Positions 8,313 through 17,200 of a stretch of 64,000 bases of DNA are shown one piece after another. Source of the DNA: Hyphomonadaceae bacterium UKL13-1 (lineage in GTDB: Bacteria; Pseudomonadota; Alphaproteobacteria; Caulobacterales; Aquidulcibacteraceae). The stretch covers positions 62,001 through 126,000 of the forward strand of contig CP012156.1 of assembly GCA_001602435.1 (NCBI GenBank), in the 5' to 3' direction. Each line of letters starts with the position of its first letter. Positions within the stretch are counted from its first letter, which is position 1. The position numbers and the translations under genes are program-made. The notes under the pieces are model-generated. The model had not been told where the DNA came from and ran no database searches. It saw nothing but the letters and a program-made list of their open reading frames with translations.

Positions 8313-9542
8313 ATGCTAAGCCGGATCGTTATTGTGGGTGCAGGCCAAGCCGCGACGCAAGCCGCAACCAGTCTGCGGGCAGGGGGCTATAACGGCCAAT
8401 TGGTGCTGTTGGGCAACGAAGGCCTTCTCCCCTATCAGCGACCGCCTCTATCGAAAGCTTATTTGTCGGGCGCGATGGGTCTCGACCGTGTGATCTTGAA
8501 GCCGCTGGAAGCTTGGGCGGAAGACAAGGTCGAGGTGCATCTTGACGCAGTAGTCACCCGACTGGACCGGGAAGCCAAGTCGGTGACGACGGCCAATGGT
8601 CAAACTTTTGCCTATGATAAATTGATCCTAGCAACTGGCTCGCGCGTGCGCGCGCTGCCCTGTCCGGGGGCAGACCTTGCCGGCGTGCATTATCTGCGTA
8701 GCATTGCTGACGCCGACGGTCTGGGCCAAGAGTTGGGGGCTGGGAAGCGATTGGTTGTGATTGGCGGGGGCTATATCGGCCTAGAGGTCGCAGCTGTTGC
8801 CCGAAAGGCTGGGCTTGAGGTTACGATCTTGGAGGCCGCCCCGCGCGTCTTGGCCCGTGTCGCGCCGCCTGTCATTTCAGATTTCTTCCAGAAGCTCCAT
8901 CGCGACGCTGGGGTCACCATCCTGACGGATGTGAAAGTCACCGCCCTCGAAGGCACAAAACACGTGACTGGGGTCGCGTTAGCTGATGGTCGCAGCATCG
9001 CCGCCGATCTTGTTCTGGTTGGCATTGGGATCATCCCGAACGCGGACTTGGCGCGGGAAGCTGGCCTTAAAGCTGAAGATGGCATCGAAACGGATGAAGA
9101 CGCCCGTACCAGCGATCCATCCATATTCGCGATTGGTGATTGTGCCAGCAGACCTCTGGTACATTATGGCCACCGTCGGGCGCGGCTCGAAAGCGTCCAT
9201 AATGCGTTGGAGCAAGCCAAACTGGCTGCGGCGGCGATCTTGGGTCTGCCCCGGCCCGTCGAAGAAGCGCCTTGGTTCTGGTCGGATCAATATGACATCA
9301 AGCTGCAGATCGCGGGCCTTTCAACAGGGGCGACTCAATCGGTGGTGCGCGGCGATCCGTCGCAGAAACGCTTTGCCGTTTTTCATTTAGACTCCGAAAA
9401 TCGGCTGCTTGCGGTGGATGCCATCAATGCGCCGCCTGAGTTTATCGTTGGCAAGCAGGTGATTGCACGGCATGGACAGCTTGCGCCCGCGCGTTTGGCT
9501 GATATGTCTGTGTCGATGAAAGAGATTGGGGCCAGCGCATAA
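8313..9542 (+). CDS. FAD-dependent ferredoxin reductase (putidaredoxin/rhodocoxin reductase type)
   Basis: 409 residues. The FAD-binding Rossmann motif is at the very start (IVIVGAGQAATQAA), the NAD(P)H-binding motif is VVIGGGYIGLEVA, and the second FAD contact is FAIGDCA. The C-terminal reductase domain (PWFWSDQYDIKLQIAG) is typical of the rubredoxin/putidaredoxin reductase branch. It passes electrons from NADH to a [2Fe-2S] ferredoxin, very likely the one encoded 42 bases downstream. No P450 or oxygenase is nearby, so the final acceptor cannot be named. Confidence 0.9.
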   Translation: MLSRIVIVGAGQAATQAATSLRAGGYNGQLVLLGNEGLLPYQRPPLSKAYLSGAMGLDRVILKPLEAWAEDKVEVHLDAVVTRLDREAKSVTTANGQTFAYDKLILATGSRVRALPCPGADLAGVHYLRSIADADGLGQELGAGKRLVVIGGGYIGLEVAAVARKAGLEVTILEAAPRVLARVAPPVISDFFQKLHRDAGVTILTDVKVTALEGTKHVTGVALADGRSIAADLVLVGIGIIPNADLAREAGLKAEDGIETDEDARTSDPSIFAIGDCASRPLVHYGHRRARLESVHNALEQAKLAAAAILGLPRPVEEAPWFWSDQYDIKLQIAGLSTGATQSVVRGDPSQKRFAVFHLDSENRLLAVDAINAPPEFIVGKQVIARHGQLAPARLADMSVSMKEIGASA

Positions 9543-9584
9543 GCGCCAACCCTAACCAGAAGCTCAAAGGGAACACAAAGCGTC

Positions 9585-9905
9585 ATGGCGAAAGTCACAT
9601 ATATCGAACATTCCGGCACCGAGCATGTTATCGAAGTGCCAGTCGGCACCACCATCATGGAAGGTGCGGTCAAGAATCGTGTGCCGGGCATTGATGCCGA
9701 TTGCGGCGGTGCTTGCGCCTGCGCGACCTGCCACGTTTTCGTCGATGCCGCTTGGATCGAGAAGACAGGTAAGCCCGGCAGCATGGAAGAAAGCATGTTG
9801 GATTTCGCCGAAGGCGTGACCCCTTTGTCGCGTTTGTCCTGCCAGATTTCGATGACGTCTGACTTGGATGGCATCGTTGTGCGTTTGCCGGCAGCCCAAC
9901 ACTAA
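9585..9905 (+). CDS. [2Fe-2S] ferredoxin, adrenodoxin/FdxB type
   Basis: 106 residues, normal family length. Cluster ligands are in [16 protein letters not shown] and LSCQIS, the CX5CX2C...C spacing of vertebrate-type ferredoxins used with P450s or in Fe-S assembly. It lies 42 bases downstream of the reductase gene with an AAAGGGA ribosome binding site region, so the two form an electron-transfer pair. There is no isc/suf gene nearby, which makes an oxygenase partner at least as likely as Fe-S assembly. Confidence 0.93.
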   Translation: MAKVTYIEHSGTEHVIEVPVGTTIMEGAVKNRVPGIDADCGGACACATCHVFVDAAWIEKTGKPGSMEESMLDFAEGVTPLSRLSCQISMTSDLDGIVVRLPAAQH

Positions 9906-10085
9906 GGTTTGATGCTGGCGCACAGCGCAGCAGTCTATGAAATTGCGCATGCCAAATATGCGCAGACACATGCTGGGCGATAGGGGAATGGCCTCGCCAA
10001 ACCCCGCCGCACCTCTATAGTTTCCAAAATTGGCTCAAGGCTGCGATCATGCTGTGCCTTGCCAAGTAAGCAGGATAGGGTCTGT

Positions 10086-10487
10086 ATGATCGGCGTTGTT
10101 GTGGTCAGTCACGGCTTTTTGGCGCGAGAGCTTATTCTGGCGGCAGAGCATGTGGTTGGGCCCCAGACCAATATGCAGGCCATTTGCATCGGCCCTGACG
10201 ACGATATGCAGACACGGCGGGACGATATTCTCGACGCTTGTCGCAAAGTCGATGATGGATCTGGCGTGATCATCCTCACCGACATGTTCGGCGGCACGCC
10301 ATCAAACCTCGCGATTTCGATTATGAATCGCGGCGAGTATGAGGTGATTGCAGGGGCTAATCTCCCTATGCTGATTAAATTAGCTGAAGTTCGTGGCCGC
10401 GAAAGCTTGCCGCGGGCCGTTTTTGCTGCACAAGATGCTGCCCGGAAATATATCGCTGTGGCGTCATCCTTGTTGGCGAGTGGCTAA
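10086..10487 (+). CDS. PTS EIIA component, mannose family (regulatory PTS)
   Basis: 133 residues from the ATG at 10086 (MIGVVVVSHGFLARELI), preceded by AGGATAGGG. The phosphorylated histidine should be H9 in VSHG; LTDMFGGTPSN is the family's second signature. It lies one base before HPr. In alphaproteobacteria this EIIA-Man protein and HPr belong to an incomplete, regulatory phosphotransferase chain with EI-Ntr and HPr kinase and no sugar permease. The kinase HprK, often just upstream, is not here. Confidence 0.92.
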   Translation: MIGVVVVSHGFLARELILAAEHVVGPQTNMQAICIGPDDDMQTRRDDILDACRKVDDGSGVIILTDMFGGTPSNLAISIMNRGEYEVIAGANLPMLIKLAEVRGRESLPRAVFAAQDAARKYIAVASSLLASG

Positions 10488-10488
10488 A

Positions 10489-10770
10489 ATGACTGAACGC
10501 GTGTCGCGGACCATCGAAATCGTCAACAAACGCGGATTGCATGCGCGCGCTTCGTCCAAATTCGCGCTACTCGCGGGCGAATATGCCGATAGCCGGGTGA
10601 TGGTCGGGCGCGAGGACCAAGAAGTCGATGGCGAAAGCATCATGGATTTGATGATGCTGGCCGCGGGCATTGGCTCTGAAATTACCGTCTCTGCCGAAGG
10701 TCCCCGCGCTGAGGCCGCTCTCGACGCATTGTGTGAGCTGGTCGCCAATCGGTTTGGTGAGGGTGAATAG
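10489..10770 (+). CDS. ptsH: Phosphocarrier protein HPr
   Basis: 93 residues from the ATG at 10489. The active-site histidine is H18 in NKRGLHARASSKF, and the regulatory serine region is GESIMDLMMLAAG. HPr shuttles phosphate from EI to EIIA and in alphaproteobacteria can be phosphorylated on serine by HPr kinase. The gene starts one base after the EIIA stop codon, indicating co-translation. Confidence 0.95.
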   Translation: MTERVSRTIEIVNKRGLHARASSKFALLAGEYADSRVMVGREDQEVDGESIMDLMMLAAGIGSEITVSAEGPRAEAALDALCELVANRFGEGE

Positions 10771-10802
10771 GGCTTTCTTGAGTCCATGTGTCCACCCAGC
10801 CC

Positions 10803-10831
10803 TTGCTCTTTGCCCCTGTCTCAGCTATAGG
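10803..10831 (+). promoter_or_regulatory. Possible sigma-70 promoter for ffh
   Basis: TTGCTC (10803-10808), a 17-base spacer and TATAGG (10826-10831). It would give a leader of about 155 bases containing the hairpin at 10929-10956. Weak evidence by consensus only. Confidence 0.25.
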
Positions 10832-10928
10832 CCCCGCTCTTCCGCGCAATCAAAACGCGCGCTCTGATCCACACGGTCCTGCACGAACTGAGCAATCGGG
10901 GGCAAAGCAGATGGGGTGGACAGGGTTT

Positions 10929-10962
10929 CCCCGTCCGACGTGATCGTCCGGCGGGGCGTTTT
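10929..10962 (+). terminator. Hairpin and T run in front of ffh (terminator or attenuator)
   Basis: CCCCGTCCGAC (10929-10939) pairs with GTCCGGCGGGG (10946-10956) with one wobble and one mismatch, followed by CGTTTT. It could end the HPr transcript or act as an attenuator in the ffh leader. Confidence 0.5.
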
Positions 10963-10991
10963 GCGTTGCGTGTTTGCTTTTGGAACCACGC

Positions 10992-12521
10992 ATGTTTGAC
11001 GCGCTAACAGAACGATTGACGGGTGTCTTTGATACGCTCACCGGACGGGGTGCGCTGTCGGATAATGACGTGGATTCCGCCTTGCGTGAAGTGCGCGTGG
11101 CGCTGTTGGAAGCCGATGTGGCGCTGCCAGTCGTCAAAGCTTTTATCGCCAAAGTCAAAGAAGAAGCGGTGGGAGAGCGCGTTATCCGCGCCGTGAAGCC
11201 CGGCCAGCAAGTTGTCAAAATCGTCTATGATGCGTTGGTGGAAACATTGGGCGGCACTGGCGGCCCTGTTGATCTGATGCTCAACCAAGGCCCGCCCGCG
11301 ATCATTATGATGGCAGGTTTGCAGGGTTCGGGTAAAACCACCACGACTGCCAAGCTGGCGCTGCGCATGCGCACCCGTTTGCGCAAGAAGGTTCTGGTCG
11401 CCTCGCTCGACGTGCGTCGTCCTGCCGCGATGGAGCAATTAGCGGTTCTGGCGCAACAAGCCGAAGTCGACAGTCTGCCCATTATCGCTGGCCAATTGCC
11501 CGCTGAAATCGCGCGCCGGGCCATCACAGCGGGTCGCTTGGGCGGCTATGACGTGGTTTTCCTCGATACCGCTGGCCGGACGTCCATCGACGAAGATATG
11601 ATGAGCGAAGCGGCAGAGATTGCACGCATCGCCAGCCCGATTGAAACCCTGCTGGTCGCAGATAGCTTGACTGGTCAGGATGCGGTCGAAACCGCGCGTC
11701 GTTTCCATGAGCGTCTGCCGCTGACTGGTATTGTTCTGACCCGCGCCGATGGCGATGGCCGTGGTGGTGCCGCGCTATCGATGCGCGCGGTGACCGGTCT
11801 GCCGATCAAATTCTTGGGCATTGGCGAAAAGATTGATGGCCTTGATGCCTTTGATGCCCAGCGTATTGCTGGCCGCATCTTGGGCCAAGGCGACGTTGTC
11901 AGTCTGGTTGAGCGCGCTGTTGAGAACGTCAAGCAGGATGAAGCGGAGAAACTGGCCGCCAAAATGGCCAAGGGCAAGTTCGATCTCGACGATCTCGCCA
12001 TGCAATTGCGTCAAATCCAGGCGATGGGGGGCCTCGGCGGTGTGATGGGCATGCTGCCCGGCGCGCAAGCTGCCAAAAAGGCCATGGAATCTGGCGCTGT
12101 TTCGGACAAGGGCGTCAAGCGTCAGATTGCCGTCATTCAGTCCATGACCAAGCAAGAGCGGGCCAAGCCCGATCTGTTGAATGCCAGCCGTCGCAAGCGG
12201 ATCGCAGCGGGTGCAGGCGTCGACGTCTCGGAAGTCAACAAAGTTATCAAAATGCATCGCTCGATGTCGGACATGGTCAAGGCCATGGGCAAGGGCGGCA
12301 TGAAGGGCCTGATGGGCAAGATGGGTGGCATGTTTGGGGGCAAAATGCCGCCGATGGATCCTGCCGCTCTACAACGTCTCGGCCAACAAGCGGCTTCGTC
12401 CGGCGGCGGTTTACCCGGCCTGCCTGGTCAGTCGCCTCCACAAGGTTTGCCCGGTCTGGGCAATACGCAAAATCCCGGTGGCTTTACGGGCCTACCAGGT
12501 CTCCCATTCGGGAAAAAGTAA
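10992..12521 (+). CDS. ffh: Signal recognition particle protein Ffh
   Basis: 509 residues from the ATG at 10992 (MFDALTERLTGVFDTLTG); an upstream TTG at 10974 would add six residues without reason. N domain, then G domain with GLQGSGKTTTTAKLA, DVRRPAAMEQL, FLDTAGR and TRADGDGRGGAAL. The C-terminal M domain has the methionine-rich signal-peptide groove and RNA-binding helix, ending in a Gly/Pro/Met-rich tail longer than in many homologues. It binds signal sequences and SRP RNA. No 4.5S RNA gene was seen in the window. rpsP follows after 37 bases. Confidence 0.98.
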   Translation: MFDALTERLTGVFDTLTGRGALSDNDVDSALREVRVALLEADVALPVVKAFIAKVKEEAVGERVIRAVKPGQQVVKIVYDALVETLGGTGGPVDLMLNQGPPAIIMMAGLQGSGKTTTTAKLALRMRTRLRKKVLVASLDVRRPAAMEQLAVLAQQAEVDSLPIIAGQLPAEIARRAITAGRLGGYDVVFLDTAGRTSIDEDMMSEAAEIARIASPIETLLVADSLTGQDAVETARRFHERLPLTGIVLTRADGDGRGGAALSMRAVTGLPIKFLGIGEKIDGLDAFDAQRIAGRILGQGDVVSLVERAVENVKQDEAEKLAAKMAKGKFDLDDLAMQLRQIQAMGGLGGVMGMLPGAQAAKKAMESGAVSDKGVKRQIAVIQSMTKQERAKPDLLNASRRKRIAAGAGVDVSEVNKVIKMHRSMSDMVKAMGKGGMKGLMGKMGGMFGGKMPPMDPAALQRLGQQAASSGGGLPGLPGQSPPQGLPGLGNTQNPGGFTGLPGLPFGKK

Positions 12522-12558
12522 CGCAGAAACGACACATACACTCTGAAAGGTAAGTCTC

Positions 12559-13059
12559 ATGTCCTTGAAAATTCGCTTGGCCCGCGGTGGCTCTAAGAAG
12601 AAGCCAGTTTACCGCATCGTGGTCGCTGAAGCCCGTTCGCCACGCGACGGCCGCTTCCTCGAAAAGATTGGTAGCTACAACCCAACTTTGCCTGACGACA
12701 ATGCAGGCCGTTTGGTCATCGACGCTGAGCGCGCCGCTGAATGGATGAAGAAGGGCGCGCAACCAACCGACCGCGTCGCGCGCTTCTTGGCCGCTCAAGG
12801 CGTTGGCACCTATGTCAATGGCAACAACCCAAACAAGGGCAAGCCAGGCCAAAAGGCAACTGAACGCGCCGCTGAAAAGGCTCAAGCCTTGATCGATGCG
12901 CAAGAAGCCGCTGAGCGCGCAAAAGCGGAAGCCATCGAAGCTGCTGCACAAGCAAAGGCCGACGCGGCTGCTGCAGCTGCTGCCGCTGCTGAAGCCGCCG
13001 CTGCACCTGCTGAAGAAGTGGCCGCTGAAGAAGTCGCCGCTGAGCCTGCAGCTGAATAA
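12559..13059 (+). CDS. rpsP: 30S ribosomal protein S16 with Ala/Glu-rich C-terminal extension
   Basis: 166 residues, about twice the usual length. Residues 1-85 are ordinary S16 ([36 protein letters not shown]). The remaining 80 residues are a low-complexity Ala/Glu/Lys tail as found in Caulobacter relatives. In most bacteria rpsP is followed by rimM, trmD and rplS; here a serine hydrolase gene starts six bases after the stop, so the usual operon is broken at this point. Confidence 0.97.
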   Translation: MSLKIRLARGGSKKKPVYRIVVAEARSPRDGRFLEKIGSYNPTLPDDNAGRLVIDAERAAEWMKKGAQPTDRVARFLAAQGVGTYVNGNNPNKGKPGQKATERAAEKAQALIDAQEAAERAKAEAIEAAAQAKADAAAAAAAAAEAAAAPAEEVAAEEVAAEPAAE

Positions 13060-13065
13060 GCCAAC

Positions 13066-14262
13066 ATGAAGCGCCTTGCTGAAACGCTAGGTGCTGTGGT
13101 CGCCCGCCGGGATGCCCCCGGCGGTGCGGCCATTTTGTTTTCTGGCCAAGACATTCTTTGGTCCGGCACGGCGGGCGTCCGTGATGCCTCTCGTGCAAGC
13201 CCACTCCTTTTGACCAGCAAGGCGCGGGTCGCCTCCATCTCGAAAGTGGCCACCGCGCTTACCCTGCTCAAGCTCGTGGACGCCGGTCAGATCGATCTGG
13301 ACCGAGATATCTCTGACGCATTAGGCTTTCAGCTCCGCCATCCAAAGTTTCCAAAATCCCCCATCACGCCACGCATGATCCTGTGCCACACGGCCGGCAT
13401 TCGCGATGGTGAGAATTATCGCGGGGTCGTGGGAGAAACGCTGGAAGGCTTTTTTGTTCCCGGCGGCAAAAACTGGAATGACGGGAAACATTGGGCAGAC
13501 ATGGCCCAACCTTTTGGCTTTTTTACTTATTCCAATTTGGCAATGGGGCTGTTGGCGCAGGCTTGTGAGCATGCCGGTGGCGACCGCTTTGACCGTTTAG
13601 CGCAAAAGCTTGTCTTTACCCCGCTAGGGATCGACTGTGGGTTCAATTGGTCTGGGATCAGTGATCAAGCCGCACAAGAGGCAGCAACCCTTTATCGCCG
13701 CAAAGCGGATGGTGACTGGGAAGTTCAAGTCGACGGGGCTCCCGCCACCTTGCCGAGACCAAATATCGCCACCGACGCTGGCTTAAGTCTGAGTGACTAT
13801 GCTCTGGGCAGCAATGGCCTACTATTCTCACCGCAGGGCGGCTTGCGGGCCAGCACATTGGACCTTTCCCGCATTGGCATGGCGTTAAGCGGAGCGGTAG
13901 CCTTGTTAGAGCCCGCGACCCGCGCCTTGGTCTTAACCCCGCAATGGACCTATCGGGCAGACCCCTTGAATGGCGATACGTCGGGCGGGGCATTCCAAGG
14001 CTTTGGGCTTGGTGTCCATCGTTTGATCCCCGGCGAGCAATGCCCGGTTGCAGGTCTTAAGTCTGAGATGGTCGGCCATTATGGCGAAGCTTATGGCCTG
14101 TTAGCAGGCCTGTGGGTGGATCCTGTTTCAACGCGCGGCTTCGCCTATTTCATCACCGGCAGCCTTAATGGTCCTGCTGCTGGGCTAAGGTCGGGCGTCT
14201 ACCGGGTCGAAGAAGAAATGATGCAAGCTGCGGCGGAAGATCTGGGACTTGTTGATCTTTAA
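13066..14262 (+). CDS. Serine hydrolase, beta-lactamase class C/PBP-like fold
   Basis: 398 residues. The catalytic S-x-x-K is S57-I-S-K60 and the second motif is Y155-S-N157; an H-x-G (HYGEAYG) takes the place of the third motif. This is the beta-lactamase-like esterase/peptidase family (EstB, DD-peptidases). No signal peptide is apparent, which argues against a periplasmic beta-lactamase or wall hydrolase and for a cytoplasmic esterase or peptidase; substrate unknown. It sits just after rpsP with only six bases between them and could be co-transcribed. Confidence 0.85.
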   Translation: MKRLAETLGAVVARRDAPGGAAILFSGQDILWSGTAGVRDASRASPLLLTSKARVASISKVATALTLLKLVDAGQIDLDRDISDALGFQLRHPKFPKSPITPRMILCHTAGIRDGENYRGVVGETLEGFFVPGGKNWNDGKHWADMAQPFGFFTYSNLAMGLLAQACEHAGGDRFDRLAQKLVFTPLGIDCGFNWSGISDQAAQEAATLYRRKADGDWEVQVDGAPATLPRPNIATDAGLSLSDYALGSNGLLFSPQGGLRASTLDLSRIGMALSGAVALLEPATRALVLTPQWTYRADPLNGDTSGGAFQGFGLGVHRLIPGEQCPVAGLKSEMVGHYGEAYGLLAGLWVDPVSTRGFAYFITGSLNGPAAGLRSGVYRVEEEMMQAAAEDLGLVDL

Positions 14263-14300
14263 ATCTGAGATAGTCTGCCTCTAAATATGGGGTAGTGGCC

Positions 14301-14681
14301 ATGTCTTTAGGTGCAGACTTTCAAGTCATCAATTTCATCCAAACCCGTGACCGACCCGCTGCTGTCGCCTTTTACCGCGATGTCTTGGGCCTGACCTTTG
14401 TGATGGATGACCCATTTGCGAGTATTCTGGATCAGGATGGGACAGGCTTGCGCATCACCCAGATTGAAGGATTCTCGCCCAGTCCTCACCCGGCGCTTGG
14501 CTGGCAGGTGAGCGAGATTCAAGCCAGCATCCGCGCGCTGACTGCACACGGGGTCACGATGAAAATCTATGAAGGCTTTGGCCAAGACGAGATGGGCATT
14601 TGGCACGCACCGGGTGGCACCGCCAAAATTGCCTGGTTTGAAGATCCGGATGGCAATTTGTTGAGCCTTACTCAAGTTTGA
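14301..14681 (+). CDS. VOC (glyoxalase/bleomycin-resistance) family protein
   Basis: 126 residues from the ATG at 14301, which has GGGGTAG upstream; a GTG two codons earlier is less likely. One complete beta-alpha-beta-beta-beta pair: FYRDVLGLTFVMDDPF in the first half and WFEDPDGNLLSLTQV at the end, the hallmark FxDPDGN. Possible metal ligands are fewer than in glyoxalase I, so it may be a binding protein or an isomerase/dioxygenase of unknown substrate. Confidence 0.85.
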   Translation: MSLGADFQVINFIQTRDRPAAVAFYRDVLGLTFVMDDPFASILDQDGTGLRITQIEGFSPSPHPALGWQVSEIQASIRALTAHGVTMKIYEGFGQDEMGIWHAPGGTAKIAWFEDPDGNLLSLTQV

Positions 14682-14738
14682 CGCGCGCATTTCTGCCTTA
14701 CCTTTGCGTCCGGTCCCGCTTCACGCTAAACACGCCCT

Positions 14739-15827
14739 ATGAATTCAAGTCCGCCCCGCCCGACGACGCTCGCTGACCTTGATGCCCGTGCCCGCGATAT
14801 CTTTCGCGATATCGTCGAGACTTATCTTGAAACCGGTGAGCCGGTCGGATCGCGTACCTTATCGAAGCGCGGCATCGGGCTATCTCCGGCATCGATCCGC
14901 AATACCATGGCTGATCTAGCCAGCCTCGGTCTTTTGGACGCACCCCATTTAAGTGCCGGGCGCACACCCACGCATACCGGCCTGCGCCTCTTTGTCGATG
15001 GTCTATTAGAGATTGGTGACTTGGGCCGGGAAGAAAAGGCCGAGATCGATTCAAGATTGGCGGCGGCTGGTTCGGATTTGTCCAGCGCCTTGTCTGAAGC
15101 CTCGCTTCTGTTGTCGGGCTTAGCGGGGGGCGCAGGGCTCGTAACAACGCCGACGCGGGAAAGCCCGGTCAAGCATGTGGAGTTTGTGCTGATTGGGCCC
15201 GGCCAAATCTTGGTCGTATTGGTATTTGACGACGGGCAGGTTGAGAACCGCCTGGTTCAAATGCCTGTCGGTCTCACGCAATCGCAGCTCCAAGAAAGCA
15301 CGAATTTCTTGAACTTCCGCTTGAAGGGCAAAACCTTATCGGAAGCTGCAGCACAAGCGGTGGATGATGCGCGCCATGCTGAGGCGACCCTTGATAAGGC
15401 GGCGGCAAGCCTGATTGAAGCCGGTTTTGCCGAATGGTCTGGCGATGACCCAATGGCTGGGCGAAAACTGATTGTGCGGGGGCGCGCCAACTTGTTGGCC
15501 AATAGCCAAGCGGCGGGCGATCTTGAACGGGTCCGCATCTTGTTTGATGACCTGGAGCGCAAGCGCGACCTGATCCACGTCTTGGATGCGGCGCAGGAAG
15601 CTTCTGCGGTAAAATTGTTTATTGGTGCAGAAAACCCCTTGTTCTCCATGTCTGGTTCGGCTCTTGTCGCGGCCCCTTATATGGACAGTCAACGCAGAGT
15701 GCTTGGCGCACTGGGTGTGATCGGGCCAACCCGCTTGAATTATGCCCGCGTCATACCAATGGTAGACTATACAGCGAAAGTCGTCGGCCGCCTGATTGAG
15801 CGCCGCGGATTAAATTTAACGGAATGA
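14739..15827 (+). CDS. hrcA: Heat-inducible transcription repressor HrcA
   Basis: 362 residues. The N-terminal winged helix reads [35 protein letters not shown] and [16 protein letters not shown], all diagnostic; the C-terminal part is the GAF-like domain ending in [18 protein letters not shown]. HrcA represses chaperone genes by binding CIRCE elements. No CIRCE inverted repeat was found near this gene or elsewhere in the window by eye, so its targets (probably groESL) lie elsewhere. grpE follows after ten bases. Confidence 0.97.
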   Translation: MNSSPPRPTTLADLDARARDIFRDIVETYLETGEPVGSRTLSKRGIGLSPASIRNTMADLASLGLLDAPHLSAGRTPTHTGLRLFVDGLLEIGDLGREEKAEIDSRLAAAGSDLSSALSEASLLLSGLAGGAGLVTTPTRESPVKHVEFVLIGPGQILVVLVFDDGQVENRLVQMPVGLTQSQLQESTNFLNFRLKGKTLSEAAAQAVDDARHAEATLDKAAASLIEAGFAEWSGDDPMAGRKLIVRGRANLLANSQAAGDLERVRILFDDLERKRDLIHVLDAAQEASAVKLFIGAENPLFSMSGSALVAAPYMDSQRRVLGALGVIGPTRLNYARVIPMVDYTAKVVGRLIERRGLNLTE

Positions 15828-15837
15828 GACAGACGAA

Positions 15838-16518
15838 ATGACCACAGAAACGGGTACCACACATAATGGCGACGATTTCGAAGCTGAAGTTGCCAATGCC
15901 GCTGACGCAGCTGACGGTGGGGCGGACACCCAAGCTTCCGCGCCAGACCCGCTCGAACTTGCCCGCTCGCTCTTAGGCGAAGATGCAGCACCTGAGGACA
16001 TGGGCGGGCTGTTGGTCGCGAAGCTTCAAGCCGCTTTAGCCGAGATTGAGACGCTGAAAGATGCCGGGCTACGCGCCTTGGCAGAGTCTGAAAATGTCCG
16101 TCGCCGGGCAGAGCGGGAAAAGACCGAAGCCCGCATCTATGCGATTGATAAGTTTGCCCGCGATCTCTTGCCTGTGGCCGATAATTTGGGCCGTGCGATC
16201 AGTACCGCGCCTGAAGCCTTGAAGGGCGACCCGGCCTTTGATGGTTTCGTGACTGGCGTGGATATGACCCAGCGCGAGCTGTTGAACGCCTTTGAGCGCC
16301 ACGGACTCTCTCGAGTCGGCGCAAAGGGTGACAAGTTTGATCCTTCAATCCACCAAGCCGTCGCGCAAATTCCGTCTGACATGGCCGCTGGCGATGTCGC
16401 GGAAGTCTTCCAGCCCGGCTATGTGCTGGCCGGTCGCACCCTTCGCGCCGCGATGGTAGCCGTGTCAGCTGGCCAGCCCGCTGCAGAAGCTGCACCCAGC
16501 GACCCAACGGATTCCTAA
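15838..16518 (+). CDS. grpE: Nucleotide exchange factor GrpE
   Basis: 226 residues. An acidic disordered N-terminus of about 60 residues precedes the long coiled coil (LQAALAEIETLKDAGLRALA, SENVRRRAEREKTEA) and the beta-wing domain ending FQPGYVLAGRTLRAAMVAVS. It releases ADP from DnaK. Co-transcribed with hrcA. The C-terminal tail is Ala/Pro-rich. Confidence 0.97.
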   Translation: MTTETGTTHNGDDFEAEVANAADAADGGADTQASAPDPLELARSLLGEDAAPEDMGGLLVAKLQAALAEIETLKDAGLRALAESENVRRRAEREKTEARIYAIDKFARDLLPVADNLGRAISTAPEALKGDPAFDGFVTGVDMTQRELLNAFERHGLSRVGAKGDKFDPSIHQAVAQIPSDMAAGDVAEVFQPGYVLAGRTLRAAMVAVSAGQPAAEAAPSDPTDS

Positions 16519-16531
16519 TCTAAAGCACGGA

Positions 16532-17089
16532 TCAGCGTCGAGTTCTTGGGGTGGCTGGCACTGCCAATCGCCCCCGAAGCGCGGCTTCATCCAGCGCGTT
16601 TAGCTTCCAGCCTGAAGGGTAGCGCCCAAAATAGAGAATACAGGCTTTGGTCTGCGGGTCTGGTGCGCAAACGCGGCCATCGGCAAGCCGCTTTAGTCCC
16701 ATACCTGTTGCCGTTCGGCTTGGCAGAACTGTTTGGGGTGTCAGCCCTGCGCGGCGGGCCAGATCGGCCAAGATTGCTGGCTCCAGCGCTTGTTTAGACA
16801 GACGTTCAAGCAAGGGGTTGGCAAGGTCAGCGCCCAAGACGCCTAAAATCTGCCCGCCTTCGCCGCCGCCCGTGCGTTTAGCGATTTCACTTGCCGCAAT
16901 CGCCCGAGCAATGCCAGTCACTTGCGCTTGCAGGGCAGGCCGATCCATCCGTGCCTCAATCCCGGGCAAGTCGCGATCACGCAGCGCCATGACAAACGCG
17001 CGCACATCGGAAGAGGCATCAAGTGGCCCCGGTGCCGTAGCGCACCCGCTAAGTGCTAGTAGTAAGCCGAGCCAGACAAATTTGCGCAT
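16532..17089 (-). CDS. DUF2939-like lipoprotein
   Basis: 185 residues. Lipoprotein signal MRKFVWLGLLLALSGC with the lipidated cysteine at position 16. The body (DVRAFVMALRDRDLPGIEAR, LERLSKQALEPAILADLARR, ILYFGRYPSGWKLNALDE) resembles the DUF2939 family of small envelope proteins of unknown function. A GGAGAA site precedes the ATG. It converges on grpE with 13 bases between and is divergent from the KefG-like gene. Confidence 0.75.
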   Translation of the reverse strand: MRKFVWLGLLLALSGCATAPGPLDASSDVRAFVMALRDRDLPGIEARMDRPALQAQVTGIARAIAASEIAKRTGGGEGGQILGVLGADLANPLLERLSKQALEPAILADLARRAGLTPQTVLPSRTATGMGLKRLADGRVCAPDPQTKACILYFGRYPSGWKLNALDEAALRGRLAVPATPRTRR

Positions 17090-17200
17090 ACTTCGTTCTC
17101 CGATTGCTGTGGTTGAATTTGCCTGCCCAACGTTGAACTTTGCCTGAACAGTCTAGACCTTTTCCCCTAAGCCACCTAGACCAGAGGCATTGAGGGAAAC

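Noticed and set aside
10771..10991. SRP 4.5S RNA gene near ffh
   Set aside because: None of the conserved GGUGCUGUU/GGAAGCAGCCA-type core of SRP RNA is present; only a terminator-like hairpin is seen.
13066..14262. Antibiotic-resistance beta-lactamase
   Set aside because: The SxxK and YxN motifs are present but there is no signal peptide and the third motif is not KTG; the wider esterase/peptidase family is a better description. The same holds for 24019-25152.
14682..14738. CIRCE element before hrcA
   Set aside because: No TTAGCACTC/GAGTGCTAA-like inverted repeat is present in these bases.
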